Positions 58,205 through 64,000 of a stretch of 64,000 nucleotides of DNA are shown piece by piece (within the stretch, counting starts at the first letter, position 1; every line of letters begins with the position of its first letter). This DNA is from CAZNPW01 sp964575185 (GTDB lineage Bacteria; Pseudomonadota; Alphaproteobacteria; Rhodobacterales; Rhodobacteraceae): positions 1 to 64,000 of the forward strand of contig CAZNPW010000001.1 in assembly GCA_964575185.1 (NCBI GenBank). The letters are read 5' to 3'. A program made the translations under genes and the position numbers. The notes under the pieces were generated by a model that saw only the letters and a list, made by a program, of their open reading frames with translations, was not told the DNA's origin and ran no database searches.

Positions 58205-59008
58205 TCACGCGTCGCGCCGGGCGATCCAGTCGTGGGCCGGGTCGTTCTGGAACCGCCACTTGCGCAGCGGACCGGCCATGACGTTGAGGTAATAGAGGTC
58301 GTAGCCGTAGGCGGCACCGACCGGGTGGTGCCCGCGCGGCACCAGCGTCACGTCGTGGTCGCGCACCGTCATCGTCGCGTCCAGCGCGCCGTCCTCGGTA
58401 TAGACGCGGTGGATGGCGAAGCCCTGCGGCGGGTCCAGGCGGTGGTAGTAGGTCTCCTCGAGGTAGGTCATCCGGGGAAAATCGTCCGCGTCGTGGCGGT
58501 GGCTCGGATAGCTCGACCAGTGCCCGGCCGGGGTGAAGACCTCGGTGACGAGCAGGCTGTCCGCCACGTCGCGCTCCTCCATCGCGATGGCGTTGACGTA
58601 GCGCCGGTTCGTCCCCTGTCCGCGCGGCGCGAGCGCGATCCCCTCCGGCCCCAGCCGCCGCGCGGGATGGTTGCCCTTGCCCGGCGCGGAGCAGACGGCG
58701 AGCACGGCGGGCCCCTGCCCGACGGCGCGCCAGTCGCTGCCCGGCGGCAGGTAGAGGCAATGCGGCGCCGTGCGCGCGAAGGGGCTGGCGCGGTCGCCGA
58801 GCAGGCCCCAGTCGCGCCCCGCCGCCGCGACGGCCACGTGCCCCTCGACCACCACGAGGATCACCTCGCGTTCGCCCGTCGCGCCCGCCGCCGCCTCGCC
58901 GTCGGCCAGCCGCCAGAGATCGAACCCGACATAGGCCCAGCCCGCGCCCGCGGGCGTGATCGCGTGAACCCGGCCCGTGGGTCCTGCCGGTCGCCGCAAC
59001 AAGTTCAC
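58205..59008 (-). CDS. iolB: 5-deoxy-glucuronate isomerase
   Basis: A 267-residue KduI/IolB cupin: GERVVILVVVEG-like EREVILVVVEGHVAVAAAG, metal-site histidines in WSSYPSHRHDADDFP, and EETYYHRLDPPQGFAIHRVY. It converts 5-deoxy-glucuronate to 2-deoxy-5-keto-gluconate in myo-inositol breakdown. It is the last gene of the iol cluster on the minus strand. A GGAGTATTTG element lies directly before its start. Confidence 0.95.
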   Translation of the reverse strand: MNLLRRPAGPTGRVHAITPAGAGWAYVGFDLWRLADGEAAAGATGEREVILVVVEGHVAVAAAGRDWGLLGDRASPFARTAPHCLYLPPGSDWRAVGQGPAVLAVCSAPGKGNHPARRLGPEGIALAPRGQGTNRRYVNAIAMEERDVADSLLVTEVFTPAGHWSSYPSHRHDADDFPRMTYLEETYYHRLDPPQGFAIHRVYTEDGALDATMTVRDHDVTLVPRGHHPVGAAYGYDLYYLNVMAGPLRKWRFQNDPAHDWIARRDA

Positions 59009-59017
59009 GTCCGCGCC

Positions 59018-59075
59018 CTCTCTTTCCGGCCCAAATACTCCGGGGGTGCGGGGGCCGGCCCCCGCCGCCCGTTCC
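59018..59075 (-). repeat. 3' intergenic element with GGAGTATTTG motif (copy 2)
   Basis: On the minus strand after iolE: a GGGGGCCGGCCCCC palindrome, then CCGGAGTATTTGGGCCGGAA and AGAG. Same order and sense as copy 1 after the DUF2189 gene at 42397-42453. It separates iolE from iolB by 68 bases, whereas the other iol genes overlap. Confidence 0.65.
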
Positions 59076-59076
59076 G

Positions 59077-59976
59077 TCAGCCCCGGTCCAGCCCCGCCCG
59101 GCGCGCCATCGTCCGCAAGGCCCGCAGGCCCATCGTCTGGTAGACGACCGGGTCGCGCAGGTCCGGGTCCTGCTCGGCCTCGATCACCAGCCAGCCCCGG
59201 TAGCCGTGCGCCGCCGCCGCATCGAGCACCGGGGCGAAGTCCACCCCGCCCTCGGGGTCGCCCGGCACGGTGAAGACGCCGCGGCGCACGGCCTCGAGGA
59301 AGCTCAGGCGCCGGTCCCTCGCCTCGGCCATCACCGCGGGGCGGACGTTCTTGGCGTGGATGTGCCCGACCCGGCCCATGTGCCGGCGCGCCAGCGCCGC
59401 CGGGTCGCCGCCGCCGAAGACGCAGTGCCCGGTGTCGAGCAACAGCTTCGTCGCCGGGCCGGTCGCTTCCATCAGGCGGTCGATCTCGGCCTCGGTCTCG
59501 ACGACCGTGCCCATGTGGTGATGGTAGACGAGCGCGATGCCGCGCGCCGCGGCATGGGCGGCCAGCGCCTCCACCCCTGCGCCGAAGGCGGGCCAGTCGG
59601 CCTCGGCCAGGCGGGGCCGGTCGGCCAGCGGCACGGCGTCGTCGCCGTGGACCGCGTTCGAGGTCTCGCAGGCGATGATGACCTGGCAGCCCATCGCGGC
59701 GAGAAGGTCGAGCGCGGGGTCCATCGCGGCCTTCTCGTCGTTCAGGCTTCGCGTCAGCAGGTTCAGCGAGTGCCAGCCCGAGACGTAGCGCAGGCCGCGC
59801 GGATCCAGCACGGCGCGCAGGCCGGTCGGGTCGGCGGGGAACCTGTGGCCCTTCTCGATCCCGTCGAACCCGATCGCCGCCGCCTGGTCGAGGCAGGTGT
59901 CGAGGCTGATGTGCGCGCCGAGCGAGCGGTCGTCGTCGTTCGACCAGGCGATGGGGTTGGTGCCGTAGCGGATCAT
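59077..59976 (-). CDS. iolE: Inosose dehydratase
   Basis: A 299-residue TIM-barrel enzyme of the xylose isomerase-like superfamily: IRYGTNPIAWSNDDDRSLG at the N-terminus, GFDGIEKGHRFP, YHHHMGTVVETEAEIDRLM, LLLDTGHCVFGGGDP and HIHAKNVRPAVM, which carry metal ligands. It dehydrates scyllo-inosose. Its start overlaps the end of iolD. Confidence 0.95.
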   Translation of the reverse strand: MIRYGTNPIAWSNDDDRSLGAHISLDTCLDQAAAIGFDGIEKGHRFPADPTGLRAVLDPRGLRYVSGWHSLNLLTRSLNDEKAAMDPALDLLAAMGCQVIIACETSNAVHGDDAVPLADRPRLAEADWPAFGAGVEALAAHAAARGIALVYHHHMGTVVETEAEIDRLMEATGPATKLLLDTGHCVFGGGDPAALARRHMGRVGHIHAKNVRPAVMAEARDRRLSFLEAVRRGVFTVPGDPEGGVDFAPVLDAAAAHGYRGWLVIEAEQDPDLRDPVVYQTMGLRALRTMARRAGLDRG

Positions 59977-61796
59977 GTCACTCCCGTCCCGCGCCGGGCG
60001 GCGAGCGCGCCTTCATACCCCGCGCGCGCCGCGCGGACCTCGGCCCGGGGGCTGACCTCGGGCACCGCCACGTCCCACCAGTGGCCACCGCCGACGGGCG
60101 AGGGGCCGGGGTCGCTGTCGATGACGATGACGAAGGGCCGGTCGCCGCCGCGGGAGGCGAGCGCGGCCTCGAGCCCCGCGATGCCGTCGGCCCTGACCGC
60201 GCGCGCCCCCAGGCTCGCGGCATGGGCCACGAAATCGATGTGGGCGGCGTTGACGCGGCGGCTGTCGGCCAGAAGATTGTTGAAGGGTGCGCCGCCGGTC
60301 GCCTGCTGCAGCCGGTTGATGCAGCCGTAGCCGCGGTTGTCGGTGACGACCACGGTGAAGCCGATCCCCAGCATCGCGGCGGTGGCGAGTTCGGAGTTCG
60401 CCATCAAGTAGCTGCCGTCGCCCAGCATGCAGACGACGTCGGCCTGCGGCCGGGCCATCGCGATGCCCATCGCCCCCGCGATCTCGTAGCCCATGCAGGA
60501 GAAGCCGTATTCCATGTGGTAGCCGCCGGCGGCGGCCTGCCAGAGCTTGTGGAGCTCGCCCGGCATGGTGCCCGCGGCTCCCATGACGACCGTCGTCGCC
60601 CGCGCCGCGCGGTTGACCGCGCCGATCACCTGCGCGTCGGTCGGCAGCGCGTTGCCCTCGGGCGCGGCGAGCGCGGGGGCGATGGAGGCGAGCCAGCCGG
60701 CCTTGCCGGAAGGCACCGGCCACCTCTGCGCTCCGAGCGCCCGGTCGAGCGCCTGCAGGGCGATCCGCGCATCGGACACGAGGCTCGTCGCGCCGTGCTT
60801 GGCGGCGTCGAAGGGCTGGACGTTGACCGACAGGATCTTCCGGCCCGGGCGGGCGAAGAGACTCCGGCTCCCCGTCGTGAAGTCCTGCAACCGCGTGCCG
60901 ATCCCGATCACGAGGTCCGCCGCGCGGCAGACCGCGTTGGCGCTTTCCGCGCCGGTCACGCCGACCGGGCCGAAGTTCAGCGGGTGGTCGTGCGCCAGCG
61001 CCGACTTGCCCGCCTGCGTCTCGACCACCGGGATGCCGTGGCTGTCGGCGAAGGAGGCGAGGTCGGCCTCGGCCTCGGCGTAGATCACGCCGCCGCCGGC
61101 GACGATCACCGGGGCCTTCGCGGCGCGGAGCAGCGCCACCGCCTCGGCCAGTTCGCCCGCGTCGGGGGCGGGGCGGCGGATGCGCCAGGTTTTCGGCGCG
61201 AAGAACGCCGCCGGGTAGTCGAAGGCCTCGGCCTGCACGTCCTGGCAGAAGGCGAGCGTCACCGGGCCGCAGGCGGCGGGGTCGGTCATGACGGCGAGCG
61301 CGCGGGGCAGCGCGGTCAGGAGGTGTTCGGGCCGCGAGATGCGGTCGAAGTAGCGGCTGACCGGGCGGAAGCAGTCGTTGACCGACAGGGTGCCGTCGCC
61401 GAAATCCTCGATCTGCTGCAAGACCGGGTCCGGCCCGCGGTTCGCGAAGACGTCGCCGGGGATCAGCAGCACCGGCAGGCGGTTGACATGCGCGAGGCCC
61501 GCCGCGGTCACCAGGTTCAGCGCGCCGGGGCCGATCGAGGTGGTGACGGCCATGGCGCGCCGGCGCCGGTGGGCCTTGGCGAAGGCGATGGCGGCGTGCG
61601 CCATGGTCTGTTCGTTGTGGCCGCGCCAGGTGGGCAGGTCGTCGCCCATGCCGTGCAGCGCCTCGCCGATGCCCGCCACGTTGCCGTGGCCGAAGATCGC
61701 CCAGACGCCCTCGACGAAGCGCTCGCCCTCCTCGGTCATCTGGACCGCCAGCCAGCGCATCATCGCCTGCGCCGCCGTGAGCCGGATCGTCGTCAT
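59973..61796 (-). CDS. iolD: 3D-trihydroxycyclohexane-1,2-dione acylhydrolase (TPP-dependent)
   Basis: A 607-residue ThDP enzyme: N-terminal VEGVWAIFGHGNVAGIGEAL, RRAMAVTTSIGPGALNLVTA, middle domain VIVAGGGVIYAEAEADL, and the C-terminal ThDP motif with MLGDGSYLMANSELATA. It opens the inositol ring. The start at 61796 overlaps the end of the iolC gene by four bases. Confidence 0.96.
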   Translation of the reverse strand: MTTIRLTAAQAMMRWLAVQMTEEGERFVEGVWAIFGHGNVAGIGEALHGMGDDLPTWRGHNEQTMAHAAIAFAKAHRRRRAMAVTTSIGPGALNLVTAAGLAHVNRLPVLLIPGDVFANRGPDPVLQQIEDFGDGTLSVNDCFRPVSRYFDRISRPEHLLTALPRALAVMTDPAACGPVTLAFCQDVQAEAFDYPAAFFAPKTWRIRRPAPDAGELAEAVALLRAAKAPVIVAGGGVIYAEAEADLASFADSHGIPVVETQAGKSALAHDHPLNFGPVGVTGAESANAVCRAADLVIGIGTRLQDFTTGSRSLFARPGRKILSVNVQPFDAAKHGATSLVSDARIALQALDRALGAQRWPVPSGKAGWLASIAPALAAPEGNALPTDAQVIGAVNRAARATTVVMGAAGTMPGELHKLWQAAAGGYHMEYGFSCMGYEIAGAMGIAMARPQADVVCMLGDGSYLMANSELATAAMLGIGFTVVVTDNRGYGCINRLQQATGGAPFNNLLADSRRVNAAHIDFVAHAASLGARAVRADGIAGLEAALASRGGDRPFVIVIDSDPGPSPVGGGHWWDVAVPEVSPRAEVRAARAGYEGALAARRGTGVT

Positions 61797-63700
61797 GCCG
61801 CCCCCCTCGCCGCATCCCACAGCCCGCAGAGCCTGCGGAAGCTTTCCGCCATCACCGCGACCGCCTCCGCATCGTCGATGCGCCCGGCCATCCAGTCGCG
61901 CCCCGCAGCGCCGTGGATCGTGCGGCCCACGGCGAAGCCTTTCACGAGCGGCTGGCGGGCGGCAAGGGCGAAGGCGGCGGCGAGGTCGGCCTCCGCCTGG
62001 CCGAGGCCGAGGACGACGACGCCCTGCACGTGCGGGTCGCGCGCGGCAATGGCGTCGCAGGTCGCCTGCCACGCCGCCGCGGTGCGCATCGGCTCGAGCT
62101 TCCACCAGTCGGGGAAGATGCCCGCGTCGTAGGTGCGGTGGATCAGCCGCGCCACCGTGTCGTCCGCCACCGGGCCGACCCTGGAGGGGATGAGTTCCAG
62201 CAGCATCTCGAGCCGGTTGCGGCGGCAGGCGGCGAAGAGGCGGGTCAGCGTCGCCTCCTGGTCCGCCTGCATCTCCGGCGCGTCATCGGGGTGGGCGAAG
62301 CAGAGGACCTTCACGATATGGTCGACCGGCCATTCGGCCAGCCCGCCGAAGTCGGGCCCGATCTCGGGCTCGAGCCGCAGCGGGCGGCTGGCGGGCCATT
62401 CGACGGGGCGGGCAAGCCACAGCTTCGCATCCGGGCCCTGCCCCGCCGCGCGGTGCAGCGCGCTGCGCCCGAGGCGGCTGTCGCAGAGCAGGCCATAGCC
62501 GTCGCGGCCGTCCGCCACCGCAAGCGTGGCGTCGAGGCACAGCTCCTTGAACCGGGCGATGCGGGCGGGGGTCGCGCCGGGGATCTCCTGAAGCTGGGCG
62601 CGGTGGTCGAAGGCGAAGGCGCGCACCTCGGTCCACCGCCTGCGCCGGGTGGTGGACCAGTGGAGCTGTTCGAGCGCCGCATCGTGCCGCAGGGCGGGGG
62701 TGACGACGCCGCGGGTCAGGAAGAACCGCAGCTCCTCCCACGACGGATAGGCCGGGGTGCAGCCGTGGCGGCTGACCGCGAAGGCGCCGCAGGCGTTGGC
62801 GTAGGCGAGCGCGCGCGGCCAGCGCTCACCGTCGAGCCAGCCCTTCAGCAGGCCCGCGAAGAAGCCGTCGCCCGCGCCGAGGACGTTGAAGACCTCGATC
62901 GGGCAGCCGGGGCCGGATTCGCCCTGATCGAGCGTGGCGGGGATGGCGCCGGCGAAGGCCGCCGCCCCCATCGGACCGCGCTTGCAGACGAGCGCGGCGG
63001 GGGTCGTCGCGCGCACCGCGCGCAGGGCCGCCATGGTGTCGGTGACGCCGCCGGCGATGTGGAACTCCTCCTCGGTGCCGACGATCAGGTCGAAGCGGTG
63101 CAGGTGGCCCTGCAACCGCGCGGTGACGGCGGCGCTTTCGACGAAGCGGCTCTCGCCGTCGCCATGCCCCGCGACGCCCCAGAGGTTCGGGCGGTAGTCG
63201 ATGTCGAGCGCCGTCCTGAGGCCGTGCGCGCGGGCGAGGTCGAGCGCGCGGACCACCGCGGCCTCGGTCATCGGGTGGGACAGGTGCGTGCCGGTGACGA
63301 CCAGCGCGCGGGCGTCGGCGACGAGGCCTTCGTCGATGTCGGCGGGCGTCAGGCCCATGTCGGCGCAGTTTTCCCGGTAGAAGATCAGCGGAAAGGTCCT
63401 GTCGTCGCGGATGCCGAGGATGACGAGCGCGGTCAGCCGCGCGGGGTCGACCTTGACGCCGCGGGTCGAGACGCCGTTGCGGGCGAGCTCTTCGGTGATG
63501 AAGCGGCCCATGTGCTCGTCGCCGACGCCGGTGATGACGGCGCTGCGCAGGCCGAGCCGCGCGGCGCCGCAGGCGATGTTGGTGGGCGAGCCGCCGATGT
63601 ATTTCTGGAACGACCCCATGTCCTCGAGCCGGCCGCCGACCTGGGTGCCGTAGAGGTCGACCGAGGCGCGGCCGAGGGTGATGACGTCCAGCGCGGGCAT
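61793..63700 (-). CDS. iolC: Fusion of 5-dehydro-2-deoxygluconokinase and DUF2090 domain
   Basis: A 635-residue two-domain protein. Residues 1-320 are a PfkB kinase, IolC: MPALDVITLGRASVDLYG, KYIGGSPTNIACGAARLG, and the catalytic NVLGAGDGFFAGLLKGWL. Residues about 335-635 are DUF2090, aldolase-like, with VRAFAFDHRAQLQEIPG and VVVLGLGQAEADLAAAFALA. The kinase makes 2-deoxy-5-keto-gluconate-6-phosphate; the fused domain probably is the aldolase that splits it, as no iolJ is in view. I recall this fusion in other alphaproteobacteria. ATG 63700 follows a GGAA-N6-TTCC operator. Confidence 0.94.
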   Translation of the reverse strand: MPALDVITLGRASVDLYGTQVGGRLEDMGSFQKYIGGSPTNIACGAARLGLRSAVITGVGDEHMGRFITEELARNGVSTRGVKVDPARLTALVILGIRDDRTFPLIFYRENCADMGLTPADIDEGLVADARALVVTGTHLSHPMTEAAVVRALDLARAHGLRTALDIDYRPNLWGVAGHGDGESRFVESAAVTARLQGHLHRFDLIVGTEEEFHIAGGVTDTMAALRAVRATTPAALVCKRGPMGAAAFAGAIPATLDQGESGPGCPIEVFNVLGAGDGFFAGLLKGWLDGERWPRALAYANACGAFAVSRHGCTPAYPSWEELRFFLTRGVVTPALRHDAALEQLHWSTTRRRRWTEVRAFAFDHRAQLQEIPGATPARIARFKELCLDATLAVADGRDGYGLLCDSRLGRSALHRAAGQGPDAKLWLARPVEWPASRPLRLEPEIGPDFGGLAEWPVDHIVKVLCFAHPDDAPEMQADQEATLTRLFAACRRNRLEMLLELIPSRVGPVADDTVARLIHRTYDAGIFPDWWKLEPMRTAAAWQATCDAIAARDPHVQGVVVLGLGQAEADLAAAFALAARQPLVKGFAVGRTIHGAAGRDWMAGRIDDAEAVAVMAESFRRLCGLWDAARGAA

Positions 63701-63718
63701 GGGTTCCCCCGACTCGTT

Positions 63719-63736
63719 ATGGAACAAATATTCCAT
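63719..63736. promoter_or_regulatory. IolR-type operator, GGAA-N6-TTCC
   Basis: ATGGAA (63719-63724), six bases CAAATA, TTCCAT (63731-63736): a perfect dyad in the 57-base gap between the rpiR-type gene and iolC. GGAA-N6-TTCC is the motif reported for RpiR-type IolR repressors of inositol genes in rhizobia. The neighbouring rpiR-type gene is the likely regulator. Confidence 0.75.
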
Positions 63737-63756
63737 CGCCCCCGGCCTGTGAAGCC

Positions 63757-64000
63757 CTATTCACCCCGCCGTGCCGCGCCGGCCGCGACGGCGAGCGTCA
63801 GGGCGAGCGCGATCGTCGCCGACAGCGACCGGAAGGCGCCGAAGTCGATCTCCTCCACCACCAGCACGGCGGCGGCGCGGGCGGCGACGGGGCTGTCCGG
63901 GCGGTCGGTCAGCGCGACGACGGGAAGGCCCGCGGCGGCGGCGTGGTCGGCCAGCGCGCGCGTCTCGGCCGCCCAGGGCGCGAAGGAGACGGCGACCAGC
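63757..64000 (-). CDS. MurR/RpiR family regulator, C-terminal part (window edge)
   Basis: The last 80 residues of an RpiR regulator; the start lies beyond the window. The visible part is the C-terminal SIS (sugar isomerase) domain: LVAVSFAPWAAETRALADHA, GLPVVALTDRPDSPVAARA, then FRSLSATIALALTLAVAAG. SIS domains bind phosphosugars. It stands directly upstream of iolC on the same strand with an IolR-type dyad between, so it is probably the inositol repressor. Confidence 0.85.
   Translation of the reverse strand, partial: LVAVSFAPWAAETRALADHAAAAGLPVVALTDRPDSPVAARAAAVLVVEEIDFGAFRSLSATIALALTLAVAAGAARRGE

Overview
The window looks like a chromosomal segment of a high-GC alphaproteobacterium of the Rhodobacterales (Rhodobacter/Paracoccus-like). 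The reasons are the very GC-rich codon use, a tatABC-DUF815 cluster, an iscR-led suf operon whose IscR lacks the usual cysteine triad, an Irr-type iron control element in front of it, and short intergenic elements of a kind I associate with this order. Most of the window is ordinary core genome. One lower-GC integrated island lies at about 24.1-38.1 kb.

Layout. 0-24 kb: two tandem tRNA-Asp genes, aconitase, a DUF1223 protein, a lipid A acyltransferase, a gene-free stretch with a strict 61-bp-period CRISPR-like repeat, an orphan fliG-like gene, purB, a WYL-type regulator with a perfect palindromic operator, tatABC plus a DUF815 ATPase, membrane proteins including a 24-residue one, a vapBC module, icd, an alpha/beta hydrolase, and then the suf operon (iscR, nifS-like, sufB, two unknown genes, sufC, sufD, two Yip1-like membrane genes, sufS). 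A 10-N assembly gap breaks the nifS-like gene. An Irr box precedes iscR, and a second one with promoter-like hexamers lies inside the nifS-like coding sequence.

24.1-38.1 kb: a mobile island whose large serine recombinase reads into the 3' half of tRNA-Arg(CCG). It carries a higBA module, an HUH relaxase with a candidate oriT hairpin, and a five-gene defence operon with overlapping or nearly touching genes: hsdM, hsdS with an extra C-terminal domain, a HEPN-like gene, hsdR and an Mrr-type nuclease.

38.2-64 kb: rpe and gph, a LuxR-type solo regulator, tsf and rpsB, a DUF2189 protein, the pseudouridine catabolism pair (psuK, psuG), DUF502, a GNAT acetyltransferase, rplU and rpmA, DUF2059, tRNA-Ser(CGA), a form II CoxL-type molybdenum hydroxylase cluster, a lytic transglycosylase, 3-hydroxybutyrate dehydrogenase, an RTX protein, a candidate small RNA with its own promoter and terminator, a YejA-like binding protein, and a myo-inositol catabolic cluster (rpiR-type regulator, iolC-DUF2090, iolD, iolE, iolB) with a GGAA-N6-TTCC operator.

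The points most worth following up are the internal Irr element in the nifS-like gene, the HEPN-like gene and extended HsdS in the type I restriction operon, the small RNA at 56.2 kb, and the 61-bp repeat at 5 kb. All function calls come from reading the sequence and from knowledge of the families; no database search was run.
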